DNA of 64,000 nt from Pantoea rodasii (GTDB taxonomy: Bacteria; Pseudomonadota; Gammaproteobacteria; Enterobacterales; Enterobacteriaceae): positions 62,001 to 126,000 of the forward strand of contig NZ_MLFP01000004.1 in the NCBI RefSeq assembly GCF_002095465.1, in the 5' to 3' direction. The first letter of the stretch is position 1; each line of letters starts with the position of its first letter. Shown piece after piece: positions 43,932 through 55,041 of this stretch. The position numbers and the translations under genes were made by a program. The notes under the pieces were generated by a model. It made no database searches and was not told the origin of the DNA. It saw only the letters and a list, made by a program, of their open reading frames with translations.

Positions 43932-45281
43932 ATGTCTGGCGAATTACGCCCGGCCAGTGGAAAACTGGATGCCTGGTTCAACATTTCAGCGCGCGGCAGC
44001 AGCGTGCGTCAGGAAGTGCTGGCGGGTCTGACTACCTTTTTAGCGATGGTGTACTCCGTCATCGTGGTACCTGGCATGCTCGGTAAAGCCGGCTTCTCGC
44101 CGACTGCTGTGTTTGTTGCCACCTGCCTGGTCGCCAGTTTTGGTTCGATCATCATGGGCTTGTGGGCCAACCTGCCGATGGCGATTGGCTGTGCAATCTC
44201 GCTCACGGCCTTCACTGCGTTTAGCCTGGTGCTTGGCCAACACATCAGCGTACCTGTCGCCCTTGGCGCGGTCTTCCTGATGGGGCTGCTGTTCACCCTG
44301 ATTTCCGTCACCGGCATCCGTGCGTGGATTCTGCGTAATCTACCGATGGGCGTAGCACATGGCACAGGTGTCGGTATTGGCCTGTTCCTGCTGCTGATTG
44401 CTGCGGACGGTATCGGTTTGGTGGTGAAGAACCCAGCACCGGGCTTGCCGGTGGCTCTGGGTCACTTCATGTCGTTCCCGGTGATCATGGCGCTGATAGG
44501 TCTGGCGGCGATTTTTGGTCTGGAAAAACGTCGTGTGCCAGGCGGCATTTTGCTGACCATCGTGGCGATTTCAGTATTGGGACTGATTTTTGACCCGGCG
44601 GTGACTTATCAGGGGCTGTTTGCTATGCCGAGCCTGAAGGATGCAAATGGTCAGTCGGCGATGTTTAGCCTCGATATCATGGGCGCGCTGCAACCGGTGG
44701 TGCTGCCCAGCGTATTGGCGCTGGTGATGACCGCGGTATTTGATGCCACCGGCACCATTCGTGCAGTGGCGGGCCAGGCGAATCTGCTGGATAAAGACGG
44801 TCAGATCATTAACGGTGGCCGCGCGTTGACCACCGATTCTGTCAGCAGCCTGTTTGCCGGGCTGGTGGGTGCTTCGCCTGCGGCGGTGTATATCGAATCT
44901 GCCGCCGGAACGGCGGCGGGCGGTAAAACCGGTTTGACAGCGATTGTTGTCGGCCTGCTGTTCCTGCTGATTCTGTTTATGTCTCCGCTGGCTTATCTGG
45001 TGCCGGCCTACGCAACTGCGCCGGCATTGATGTACGTTGGCTTGCTGATGTTGAGCAACGTGGCGAAGATCGATTTCAATGATTTTGTCGATGCGATGTC
45101 GGGTTTGGTCACCGCCGTGTTTATCGTGCTGACCTGCAACATTGTCACCGGCATTATGCTGGGTTTCGGCTCACTGGTGATTGGCCGCGTGTTTGCGGGT
45201 GAATGGCGCAAGCTGAACGTTGGCACGGTGGTGATTGCTGTTGCGCTGGTGGCCTTCTACGCCGGTGGCTGGGCCATCTAA
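43932..45281 (+). CDS. ghxP: Guanine/hypoxanthine permease GhxP (NCS2 family)
   Basis: A 449-residue inner-membrane purine:H+ symporter, equal in length to E. coli GhxP (YjcD) and nearly identical in the core: [55 protein letters not shown] and [24 protein letters not shown]. It imports guanine and hypoxanthine. The ATG at 43932 has AGAGGA upstream; a TTG two codons earlier is ignored. A PurR box lies 88 bp upstream. yjcE follows as in E. coli. Confidence 0.94.
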   Translation: MSGELRPASGKLDAWFNISARGSSVRQEVLAGLTTFLAMVYSVIVVPGMLGKAGFSPTAVFVATCLVASFGSIIMGLWANLPMAIGCAISLTAFTAFSLVLGQHISVPVALGAVFLMGLLFTLISVTGIRAWILRNLPMGVAHGTGVGIGLFLLLIAADGIGLVVKNPAPGLPVALGHFMSFPVIMALIGLAAIFGLEKRRVPGGILLTIVAISVLGLIFDPAVTYQGLFAMPSLKDANGQSAMFSLDIMGALQPVVLPSVLALVMTAVFDATGTIRAVAGQANLLDKDGQIINGGRALTTDSVSSLFAGLVGASPAAVYIESAAGTAAGGKTGLTAIVVGLLFLLILFMSPLAYLVPAYATAPALMYVGLLMLSNVAKIDFNDFVDAMSGLVTAVFIVLTCNIVTGIMLGFGSLVIGRVFAGEWRKLNVGTVVIAVALVAFYAGGWAI

Positions 45282-45420
45282 CTTCTGAACGCGCTTATTT
45301 CCAGATAACTCTCTTTCTGGTCCACGCCGCACGCAGGGTTGCCCCTTTGTGCGGCGTTTTGTTTTACACTTTCCAGCGCAACAACATCGCTTTAATGAAA
45401 TTGATTCGCCTAAGGAAAGC

Positions 45421-47070
45421 ATGGAAATCTTCTTTACTATTCTCATCATGACGCTGGTGGTGTCCCTCTCCGGTGTGGCGGCGCGCATTTTGCCGTTCCA
45501 AATTCCCCTGCCGTTGGTGCAAATTGCCGCCGGTGCCTTGTTAGCCGTGCCGAGCTTTGGCCTGCATGTGGATTTCGATCCTGAACTGTTCCTCGTGCTG
45601 TTCATCCCGCCGCTGCTGTTTGCCGATGGCTGGAAAACGCCGATCAACGAATTCCTGCACCACGGACGCGAAATCATCGGTCTGGCGCTGGTGCTGGTAT
45701 TAATTACCGTGGTCGGCATCGGTTATCTGATTTACTGGCTGGTGCCGGGCATTCCGTTGATCCCTGCCTTCGCGCTGGCGGCGGTGCTGTCACCCACCGA
45801 TGCCGTGGCGCTATCCGGCATTGTCGGTGAAGGCCGCATCCCGAAAAAAATTATGTCGATCGTGCAGGGTGAAGCCCTGATGAACGACGCATCCGGCCTG
45901 GTGTCCCTGAAGTTTGCGGTTGCGGTCGCGATGGGCACCATGGTGTTTACCTGGGGCGGCGCCAGCGTTGAGTTCCTCAAAGTGGCGATCGGCGGTTTGA
46001 TCGCCGGTGTCGCGGTGTGCTGGCTGTATGGTCGTTCATTGCGTCTGCTCAGCCGCTGGAGCGGTGATGACCCGGCCACGCAAACCGTGCTGCTGTTGCT
46101 GTTGCCGTTTGCCTCTTACCTGATTGCTGAACACCTTGGCGTGTCGGGCATCCTTGCGGCAGTGGCAGCCGGGATGACGATTACCCGTTCTGGCATCATC
46201 CGTCAGGCTCCGTTGGCGATGCGTCTGCGCGCCAATAGCGTCTGGCAGATGCTGGAGTTCGTGTTTAACGGCATGGTGTTCCTGATGCTCGGCCTGCAGT
46301 TGCCGGACATCCTGGAAACCTCGGTAACACAGGCTAACGCCGATCCTAACGTTGAGCTGTGGATGCTGTTTACCGATGTCGCGCTGGTGTATGGCGCATT
46401 GATGATCGTGCGTTTCGGCTGGCTGTGGATCATGCAACGCGCCAGCTTACGTTTTCTCAAGAAGAAGCCGCTGGAGTTCTCTAACTACTCATTCCGTGAG
46501 TTGCTCATCGCCTCCTTTGCCGGTGTGCGTGGTGCGATTACGCTGGCCGGTGTGCTGTCGATTCCGCTGTTCCTCAGCAATGGCGAGCCGTTCCCGGCGC
46601 GCTATGAGCTGGTGTTTATCGCCACCGGCGTGATTCTGTTTTCGCTGTTTGTTGGCGTAATCCTGCTGCCGATGCTGCTGCGCGGCATGGAAAGCACCGA
46701 TAAGTCGGGACACCGTCGTGAAATCCAGCATGCGCGTGCGGCAATGGCCAATGTCGCCATTGAGAGCCTGCATAAGATGGAGCAGCGACTGGAAAGCGAT
46801 ACTGAAGAGAACATCGATCCGGAATTGCTGAAAGAGGTCAGCTTGCGGGTGATTGGCAACCTGCGTCGCCGTGTGGTGGGCAAAGACGAGGTGGATCAGG
46901 CGTTATTTGCCGAAAACCTGGAGCGTCGTTTCCGCCTGAATGCGCTGCGTGCTGAGCGCGCCGAGGTTTACCATCTGCGCGCGACGCAGGAGATCTCCAA
47001 CGAGACGATGCAAAAGCTGCTGCGCGACCTCGATCTGCTGGAAGCACTGCTGATAGAGAAAGAGGAATAA
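45421..47070 (+). CDS. yjcE: Na+/H+ antiporter YjcE (CPA1)
   Basis: A 549-residue cation-proton antiporter identical in length to E. coli YjcE. Twelve hydrophobic helices include ALAAVLSPTDAVALSGIV and GEALMNDASGLVSLK, the ion-binding Asp region of CPA1 proteins, and FAGVRGAITLAGVLSIPL. A hydrophilic helical C-terminal tail of about 120 residues follows. The ATG at 45421 with AAGGAAA matches the E. coli start. Function is inferred as sodium or potassium efflux. Confidence 0.93.
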   Translation: MEIFFTILIMTLVVSLSGVAARILPFQIPLPLVQIAAGALLAVPSFGLHVDFDPELFLVLFIPPLLFADGWKTPINEFLHHGREIIGLALVLVLITVVGIGYLIYWLVPGIPLIPAFALAAVLSPTDAVALSGIVGEGRIPKKIMSIVQGEALMNDASGLVSLKFAVAVAMGTMVFTWGGASVEFLKVAIGGLIAGVAVCWLYGRSLRLLSRWSGDDPATQTVLLLLLPFASYLIAEHLGVSGILAAVAAGMTITRSGIIRQAPLAMRLRANSVWQMLEFVFNGMVFLMLGLQLPDILETSVTQANADPNVELWMLFTDVALVYGALMIVRFGWLWIMQRASLRFLKKKPLEFSNYSFRELLIASFAGVRGAITLAGVLSIPLFLSNGEPFPARYELVFIATGVILFSLFVGVILLPMLLRGMESTDKSGHRREIQHARAAMANVAIESLHKMEQRLESDTEENIDPELLKEVSLRVIGNLRRRVVGKDEVDQALFAENLERRFRLNALRAERAEVYHLRATQEISNETMQKLLRDLDLLEALLIEKEE

Positions 47071-47093
47071 ACCAGACGGCCTACTTGAGCGCG

Positions 47094-47297
47094 GGCCAGA
47101 GCACCTCTGCAGCTGCCGGTCCGTCCTCGCGCCGCTGACGCGGTGCCTTCGGCTTCCACGTCGTGCCTACGGATCGTTCGGGTAAGGCCGTCCTGGCCAA
47201 CCCGAACTGCCAGTCGCATCCCTGCGCCTGGCTCCTGGCCCAACGTAAAAGCCTCAGCGCTGCGGATAGCCCTTGCAGCAGCAGAGGCGCTCTGGCC
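47094..47297. repeat. Long imperfect inverted repeat after yjcE
   Basis: GGCCAGAGCACCTCTGC-AGCTGC (47094-47116) pairs with GCAGCAGCAGAGGCGCTCTGGCC (47275-47297) with few mismatches, enclosing about 160 GC-rich bases. Inside is a secondary hairpin, TTCGGGT...ACCCGAA around GGCC-gtcct-GGCC (47178-47207). No ORF here looks real. It lies between yjcE and the convergent LysR gene and does not share the core of copies A and B. Confidence 0.65.
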
Positions 47298-47359
47298 TCC
47301 ACTATCGTGCCCTTTTTAACAACCCGCACTGATGCGCGCCTGGCAAAATTAGCTCATCG

Positions 47360-48262
47360 CTACACCGACAACCGTGGCGGCGCGTCCGGCCAATGCTCGC
47401 GGCAGCAATCGATCCATGCCTGCGCACTGCGCGACAAATAGCTCCCCTCGCGCCAGATCAATCCCAAACTCCACTGCAACTCCGATTCCAGCGGCAGCCA
47501 CAGCAGCGACTGCTTATCCAGCCGCTGGCAAATCGGCTCGGGTAAAATCGCCAGCCCCATTTCAGCCTGCACCATCGCCGCCAGGAAATCCCACTGCGCG
47601 CTGCGCACGGCAATTTCCGGCGTAAGCCCCTGACGCTGAAATGCCTTCATTAACTGTCTATTGAGTGAGAACTCTTCATTAAGAATCAGCAACGGATGAG
47701 CCGCCAGCTCCTTCAAACCGAGGCTGCTGCGATTCAGCCATTGCGCGTTGCGTGGCAGCAGCACGCACAACGGATGGCGCATCAGTTCCAGCGTGTTAAG
47801 CGGCAAATCGGCATCGACCGGCAGCGCGGTGAGGGCGATATCCAGTCCGCCGCTCAGCACCGCCTGCTGCACCGTTAAGCCGCCGGATTCGACAATCTTC
47901 AACTGCACGCCCGGATAACGGCGGCGAAACGCCGAGATCGAACCGGCGATCTGCATCCCGACCATCGGAGGAATGCCCAGCCGCAGTTCACCGGTTTTTA
48001 ATTCATTGATATCGCCGATCTGCGCTTCCAGCTGATGAAACTCCTGAAGAATCGCCAGTCCGCGCTGATACACCGCCTGGCCGCTATCGGTAAGATGCAG
48101 TTTTCGTCCCTCGCGCAACAGCAACGTACAGCCAAGTTCCTCCTCCAGCTGACGCAGCATTTTACTGATGGTCGGTTGCGTGACGTACAGCTTCTCGGCG
48201 GCGCGGGTGAAGCTTTGCTGGCGCACCACTTCGGTGAAATAGCGCAGGGCGCGGACATCCAT
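47360..48262 (-). CDS. LysR-family regulator (CidR-like)
   Basis: A 300-residue LysR regulator with N-terminal HTH (VRALRYFTEVVRQQSFTRAAEKLYVTQPTISKMLRQLEEELG) and substrate-binding domain (GIPPMVGMQIAGSISAFRRRYPGVQL). It is divergent from cidA/cidB, separated by 105 bp, the arrangement known for CidR, which activates cidAB in response to acetate or pyruvate overflow. The acetate uptake genes lie only 2 kb away. The role is inferred from position and family. Confidence 0.85.
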   Translation of the reverse strand: MDVRALRYFTEVVRQQSFTRAAEKLYVTQPTISKMLRQLEEELGCTLLLREGRKLHLTDSGQAVYQRGLAILQEFHQLEAQIGDINELKTGELRLGIPPMVGMQIAGSISAFRRRYPGVQLKIVESGGLTVQQAVLSGGLDIALTALPVDADLPLNTLELMRHPLCVLLPRNAQWLNRSSLGLKELAAHPLLILNEEFSLNRQLMKAFQRQGLTPEIAVRSAQWDFLAAMVQAEMGLAILPEPICQRLDKQSLLWLPLESELQWSLGLIWREGSYLSRSAQAWIDCCREHWPDAPPRLSV

Positions 48263-48367
48263 AAAGCATTCCTTTTTGGCATAGTTTGAATGATTTTAAT
48301 TCATTTCTTTCACGGTTTGCTCGGGATTTATACTGAAGCCCACATTCAATACCGGGGAGAGAGGAAA

Positions 48368-48793
48368 ATGGCGTTGGCATTAAGTCCGCGTAGAACGGAT
48401 ATCCTGCAACGTGTGTTCGTGCCGTTACAGCTGGTGCTGTATATCGGCCTATTTATCGCCAGCGATAAACTGGTGAGCTGGCTGCATCTGCCATTGCCCG
48501 CCAATGTGGTTGGGATGGTGCTGCTGCTGTTGCTGATCATGACGCGCGTAGTACCGCTGCGTTGGGTTAAAGCCGGTGCCAACTGGCTGCTGGCGGAAAT
48601 GCTGCTGTTCTTTATTCCTGCGGTGGTGGCGGTGGTCAACTACAGCGATTTGCTGCGCAGTGAGGGCTGGCGCATCTGCGTGGTGATTGCGGTCAGTACT
48701 TTGTTAGTGCTGGCGGCGACCTCGCTGGTGGTGGATCGCCTGTATCGTTTTGAACTGGCACGTGCCGCCCGTAAGCAGGCGCATCATGGCTGA
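48368..48793 (+). CDS. cidA: CidA/LrgA-family holin-like protein
   Basis: A 141-residue inner-membrane protein with four helices: VFVPLQLVLYIGLFIASDKLVSWL, LPLPANVVGMVLLLLLIMTRVV, WLLAEMLLFFIPAVVAVVNY. These match the CidA/LrgA family, which modulates murein hydrolase activity and metabolite flux. The ATG at 48368 has GAGAGAGG upstream. The next gene overlaps its end by 8 bases, so the pair is coupled. Confidence 0.85.
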   Translation: MALALSPRRTDILQRVFVPLQLVLYIGLFIASDKLVSWLHLPLPANVVGMVLLLLLIMTRVVPLRWVKAGANWLLAEMLLFFIPAVVAVVNYSDLLRSEGWRICVVIAVSTLLVLAATSLVVDRLYRFELARAARKQAHHG

Positions 48794-49481
48794 TTTCATC
48801 ATTAGCCTGCTGTGTCTGGCGCTGACGCTGCTGGTGTATTTCTTCAATAAACGGCTCTATCGCCGCAAACAGACATTACTGCTGATGCCGCTGGTGTTGA
48901 CGCCAGTGGTGCTGGTGGCGCTGCTCCTGCTGACACACGTCAGCTGGAAAGATTACATCGCAGAAAGCCACTGGCTGATCTGGCTGCTGGGCCCGGCAAC
49001 GCTGGCGTTTGCCGTGCCGGTGTATGAGAACCTGGAGATCATTAAGCGTCACTGGTTATCGCTGAGTGTCGGCGTATTAACGGCAACGCTGGTGGCAGTG
49101 TGCAGTTCCGTCTGGCTGGCGCGGCTGTTAATGCTGCCTGAAACCATCCAGCGCAGCCTCGCGGTGCGCTCGATTACCACGCCGTTTGCACTGGCGGCCG
49201 CATTACCAATTGGCGGCCAGCCGGATTTGGTGGCGCTGTTTGTGGTGATCACCGGGGTGTTTGGCATGGCGGTGGGCGATGTGCTGTTTCTGCGTATCGC
49301 CATCAAACAGGGCGTGGCGAAAGGTGCTGGTTTTGGTGCCGCGTCACACGGTGCGGGCACCGCACGCGCTTATCAATTAGGTCAGCAAGAGGGCGTGGTA
49401 TCGAGCCTGGTGATGATGCTGTCGGGCGTGGTGACGGTGATTCTGGCTCCGCTGTTGGGCCACCTGCTGTGGGCGGCTTAA
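48786..49481 (+). CDS. cidB: CidB/LrgB-family membrane protein
   Basis: A 231-residue LrgB-type protein. It contains RSITTPFALAAALPIGGQPDLVALFVVITGVFGM and GAASHGAGTARAYQLGQQEGVVSSLVMMLSGVVT, the two family hallmarks. It likely acts with CidA in lysis control or export of small acids. The ATG at 48786 lies within the end of cidA. No terminator separates it from the outer-membrane gene 120 bp later. Confidence 0.88.
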   Translation: MADFIISLLCLALTLLVYFFNKRLYRRKQTLLLMPLVLTPVVLVALLLLTHVSWKDYIAESHWLIWLLGPATLAFAVPVYENLEIIKRHWLSLSVGVLTATLVAVCSSVWLARLLMLPETIQRSLAVRSITTPFALAAALPIGGQPDLVALFVVITGVFGMAVGDVLFLRIAIKQGVAKGAGFGAASHGAGTARAYQLGQQEGVVSSLVMMLSGVVTVILAPLLGHLLWAA

Positions 49482-49600
49482 TCAGCCGCTTTGCGCACTG
49501 TCATCGATTTTTACGTAAAGCTTTCCAAATAAAGTTGTCTCCTGCTCTCAGGCTGTTACCCTTTGCGCCGACTTATTTGTCCTTCATGGAGTGGAATCAT

Positions 49601-50146
49601 ATGTTTAAGCAACTTGTTACTGGAAGCGTATTGGGTCTGGCACTGCTGAGCAGCGGCGCACAGGCGATTGAGGGCAGTGTTGACGTGGGTGAGCATAGCA
49701 CCAACCTGAACCTTGGCCTCGGCACAACTTCTCCTGGCCTGTTCCTGAAAGGCAACTGGCTGCGCAGCGATCACGATGGCAGCACCTACGGTCTGGGCGC
49801 GGGTTACAACATCGACCTGGGTGATTTCCGCATTGCTCCTACCGCTAAAGCACTGTTCACCCATCCGGAAGATGGTCGTGATGGCTTCACCGTTGCTGTA
49901 GGTGCCGGTGCACAGTACAACTTCAACAGCATGTGGGGCCTGTACGGCGAGTACTACTATGCGCCAGAAGCGTTCTCCGATCGTCTGGATAGCTATACCG
50001 AAGCGTCTGGTGGTCTGAGCTTCACCCCGATTTCACTGCTGAACCTGCGTGTGGGTTACCAGTACATCGAGCTGAACAACAAAGGCGACCGCAAAGACAA
50101 CGTGCTGGTCGATGGCCCGTACGTGGGCGCGTCACTGCGTTTCTAA
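49601..50146 (+). CDS. YfaZ-family outer-membrane protein
   Basis: A 181-residue protein with a signal peptide (MFKQLVTGSVLGLALLSSGAQA, cleavage near residue 22) and an amphipathic beta-barrel ending in VGASLRF. It resembles E. coli YfaZ (180 aa): THPEDGRDGFTVAVGAGAQY, YGEYYYAPEAFSD, SYTEASGGLSFTPISLLNLRVGYQYIEL. The function is unknown, probably a small porin or structural barrel. The ATG at 49601 is the only one giving a proper signal peptide, with GGAG about 9 bases upstream. Confidence 0.85.
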   Translation: MFKQLVTGSVLGLALLSSGAQAIEGSVDVGEHSTNLNLGLGTTSPGLFLKGNWLRSDHDGSTYGLGAGYNIDLGDFRIAPTAKALFTHPEDGRDGFTVAVGAGAQYNFNSMWGLYGEYYYAPEAFSDRLDSYTEASGGLSFTPISLLNLRVGYQYIELNNKGDRKDNVLVDGPYVGASLRF

Positions 50147-50198
50147 TGATGGCACCCGATGCATCTGATGGCGCGTCGGATTCATCATCGCCTAAACG

Positions 50199-50224
50199 AA
50201 ATGCCGCCCATTTGGGCGGCATTT
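50199..50224. terminator. Bidirectional intrinsic terminator, yfaZ-like/actP
   Basis: AAATGCCGCCCA-tt-TGGGCGGCATTT followed by TTG. Stem of 12 bp between convergent genes. Confidence 0.9.
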
Positions 50225-50228
50225 TTGT

Positions 50229-51881
50229 TTAATGCGATTTGCCCTGCGAAATCCCCACGCCAGTTTGTGAACGAATAAACTGACCGCGGAATTTAGCCCG
50301 CTCTTCAGCACCCTGTCTGGAGTGATCGGTAATCGAGAACAGCCAGGTGCCGATAAACGCCGCCGCCATTGAGAACAGTGCCGGATACTCATACGGATAA
50401 ACCGGTTTGGCGTGCCCCAAAACCTGCACCCAAATGGTCGGCCCGAGAATCATCAGCACCACCGCCGTAATCAGCCCCAGCCAACCGCCTATCATCGCGC
50501 CGCGCGTGGTCAGTTTTGACCAGTACATCGAGAGCAAAATAATCGGGAAGTTACAGCTGGCCGCTATCGAGAATGCCAGACCGACCATAAAGGCGATGTT
50601 CTGTTTCTCAAACGCAATGCCCAGCACAATCGCCACCACGCCGAGGATCAGCACGGTAATCTTCGACACGCGCAGCTCATCACGCTCAGTCGCCTGGCCT
50701 TTGCGGATCACGCTGGCATACAGGTCATGCGATACCGCAGAAGCCCCGGCCAGCGTCAATCCGGCAACCACCGCCAGAATGGTGGCGAAAGCGACCGCCG
50801 AGATAAAGCCGAGGAACAAACTACCACCGACCGCATTCGCCAGATGCACCGCCGCCATGTTGGTGCCGCCAATCAGCACCCCCGAAGCATCTTTAAAGGC
50901 CGGATTCGCACCGACCAGCAAGATGGCACCAAAGCCGATGATAAAGGTGAGGAAGTAGAAGTAGCCCATAAAGCCAGTGGCCCAGAACACGCTCTTACGC
51001 GCTTCACGTGCATCCGCCACGGTAAAGAAGCGCATCAGGATGTGCGGTAAACCAGCGGTACCGAACATCAGTCCTAAGCCGAGCGACAGCGCCGATATCG
51101 GATCTTTCACCAGCCCGCCCGGTTGCATAATCGCCGCGCCTTTTGGATGGACTGCCATCGCTTCGGTAAACAGCGTATTGAAGCTAAAGCCGGTGGTTTT
51201 CATCACCATAATCGCCATAAAGCTGGCACCGAACAGCAGCAGCACGGCTTTGATGATCTGTACCCAGGTGGTGGCCAGCATGCCGCCAAACAGCACATAC
51301 ATCACCATCAAAATACCCACCAACACCACGGCGATATGGTAATCGAGACCAAACAGCAGCTGGATAAGTTTGCCCGCGCCAACCATCTGCGCGATCAGAT
51401 ACAGCGCCACCACCACCAGCGAGCCACAGGCCGACAGCGTACGAATCGGTTTCTGCTGCAGGCGATAAGAGGCCACATCGGCAAAGGTGTAGCGCCCGAG
51501 GTTACGCAAGCGCTCGGCAATCAAGAACAGAATCATTGGCCAGCCGACCAGGAAGCCGAGCGAGTAGATCAGTCCGTCGTAGCCCGAGGTATAAACCAGC
51601 GCCGATATCCCGAGGAACGAGGCCGCAGACATAAAGTCACCGGCCATCGCCAGACCGTTCTGGAAGCCGGTAATGTTGCCGCCCGCCGTGTAGTAATCGT
51701 TACGTGAACGGGTGCGTTTGGAGGCCCAATAGGTGATGCCGAGTGTCGCTGCCACAAACACCACGAACATGATGATGGCTTCGTAGTTGGTGGCCTGTTT
51801 TTGCACCGCGCCGGTAATGGCGTCGGCGGCAAACACGCTGGCGGGCACAATGGCTAACAAAGCTGAGAACAGGCGCTTCAT
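50229..51881 (-). CDS. actP: Cation/acetate symporter ActP
   Basis: A 550-residue Na+:solute symporter for acetate and glycolate (E. coli ActP 549 aa). It starts with a signal-like segment [20 protein letters not shown] and carries family stretches [51 protein letters not shown] and [13 protein letters not shown]. It is the last gene of the minus-strand acs-yjcH-actP operon and overlaps yjcH by 4 bases. Confidence 0.96.
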   Translation of the reverse strand: MKRLFSALLAIVPASVFAADAITGAVQKQATNYEAIIMFVVFVAATLGITYWASKRTRSRNDYYTAGGNITGFQNGLAMAGDFMSAASFLGISALVYTSGYDGLIYSLGFLVGWPMILFLIAERLRNLGRYTFADVASYRLQQKPIRTLSACGSLVVVALYLIAQMVGAGKLIQLLFGLDYHIAVVLVGILMVMYVLFGGMLATTWVQIIKAVLLLFGASFMAIMVMKTTGFSFNTLFTEAMAVHPKGAAIMQPGGLVKDPISALSLGLGLMFGTAGLPHILMRFFTVADAREARKSVFWATGFMGYFYFLTFIIGFGAILLVGANPAFKDASGVLIGGTNMAAVHLANAVGGSLFLGFISAVAFATILAVVAGLTLAGASAVSHDLYASVIRKGQATERDELRVSKITVLILGVVAIVLGIAFEKQNIAFMVGLAFSIAASCNFPIILLSMYWSKLTTRGAMIGGWLGLITAVVLMILGPTIWVQVLGHAKPVYPYEYPALFSMAAAFIGTWLFSITDHSRQGAEERAKFRGQFIRSQTGVGISQGKSH

Positions 51882-52207
51882 GATTTCACCTCGCTCAGGA
51901 TCTGCTTGGTCAGGCGATCAAACTCGCCGTTAGCGCGCCACACATAAATGCCGGTGAGCAGGAACGACACCACAATTAAGCCAACGCCGATCGGTATTCC
52001 GCGTGTGACATTGGTGCCTGCATGCAGCGGCGTACCGAGCCAACCAGGGGCGAAGGCGATCAGCAAAATAAAGCCGACGTACAACACCAGCATGATGATA
52101 CTGAGCAACAGCGCAAAGGACTGGCGCTTGTGCACCAACTCCTGAAAACGCGGGTTACTCTCGATTTGTTGCCAGACTGCTTCCTGTTGATTTAGGGTTT
52201 CGTTCAT
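51878..52207 (-). CDS. yjcH: DUF485 membrane protein YjcH
   Basis: A 109-residue protein with two helices ([56 protein letters not shown]), matching E. coli YjcH (104 aa). It always accompanies actP and may be an accessory subunit. The ATG at 52207 is preferred over a GTG one codon earlier. It overlaps actP (ATGA) and lies 300 bp after acs, separated by an ERIC element. Confidence 0.94.
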   Translation of the reverse strand: MNETLNQQEAVWQQIESNPRFQELVHKRQSFALLLSIIMLVLYVGFILLIAFAPGWLGTPLHAGTNVTRGIPIGVGLIVVSFLLTGIYVWRANGEFDRLTKQILSEVKS

Positions 52208-52282
52208 CACAGTTTCTCCAGAGGAAAGGCAGGCAGATATCTCACGGTTAAATGATTTAAACTGCTGAATATTCTAGTTATA

Positions 52283-52408
52283 TATACCCTTCATACTTCA
52301 AGTTTCAGGTGCGTTGGCAGCGTATGCTCATCCCAGTCACTGACTTCAGTAAGCTGCTGGAATTCTCATTCTTGCCGCCTTCCTGCAACTCGAATTATTT
52401 TGGGTATA
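52283..52408 (-). repeat. ERIC/IRU element in acs-yjcH gap
   Basis: 126 bp bounded by TATACCC and GGGTATA. Read on the minus strand it contains AATAATTCGAGTTGCAGGAA, GCAGCTTACTGAAGTCAG and TGACTGGGATGAGC, closely matching the ERIC consensus (GAGCTTACATAAGTAAGTGACTGGGGTGAGC) and its 127-bp length. As it is transcribed with the operon it may form an RNA hairpin affecting acs versus actP levels. Confidence 0.9.
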
Positions 52409-52450
52409 GGTTGTGCGATGGTGAAAAGCGTACGGCGTAAGGTGGGGATG

Positions 52451-52490
52451 ACGGAGAGTAGCCTGCCGTGGACAGGCTGACACTCTCCGT
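52451..52490. terminator. Nested hairpin after acs (terminator-like)
   Basis: ACGGAGAGT...ACTCTCCGT (52451-52459 with 52482-52490) encloses AGCCTG...CAGGCT. It lies 15 bp after the acs stop. There is no T-run, so it is probably an attenuator or RNA-stabilising hairpin rather than a full terminator. Confidence 0.6.
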
Positions 52491-52504
52491 CGCGTCGATG
52501 CCGA

Positions 52505-54460
<1,956 letters not shown>

Positions 54461-55041
54461 GGCTGACCTCCTTGAAGATGTTAATCATATGTCAATCAAA
54501 GGTTAATTGAAGAGCTCGACAAAGCTTTGTTTCTATTTTGCTGTCTGGATCACGACCTTTTGTATGCCTGAAAAGCACCCGAATTCATACTGTTCATCTC
54601 TGAAACAAATGAGACCCCGTCTGTTGCTTTTCGCGAAATCAGACGTTGTCGCTGGTTAAATAATCAGCAAACGCGCCGGGAGGTTTTTTGCGCGATAGTG
54701 AATAGCTATGCGGAAAATTATCGAATTAACACTTTTCATAACAGCGAGTTATGACTAAAAGTAAATGTCAGCATTTTATGCTACTCACCTGCGCAGGATT
54801 TAAGCTAAGTCCCCAGGGGTTGCAATTACCGTAGTGAAAATGGTACTTATCTCGGCCCTGTTCAGCAGGTATCCACTCAGGCTGCATCATCGCGCAAGCG
54901 CAAAATGCTCATGCAGTAGTGTTTGTTGCAGTCCTATATAACCCTCTATTTTATCGGGCTTTTGCTCACTTCCCTGTGCGTCATGTCTTCTGCACCTTCG
55001 CAGAGGAGCAAAGGGGTTTTTACTGAGGAAAGTAACGCGTT
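54461..55041. other. Divergent acs/gltP regulatory region
   Basis: 581 bp without a gene. It is AT-rich toward the middle. A palindrome CATAAC-agcga-GTTATG lies at 54737-54753. CRP, Fis and IHF sites are expected for acs from E. coli, but I see no perfect CRP site here. The gltP -10 is probably near 54940 (TATATAACCC). Confidence 0.5.

Noticed and set aside
47081-47359. Small ORFs after yjcE
   Set aside because: Their codons fall inside the arms of the long inverted repeat and they lack an SD or similarity.
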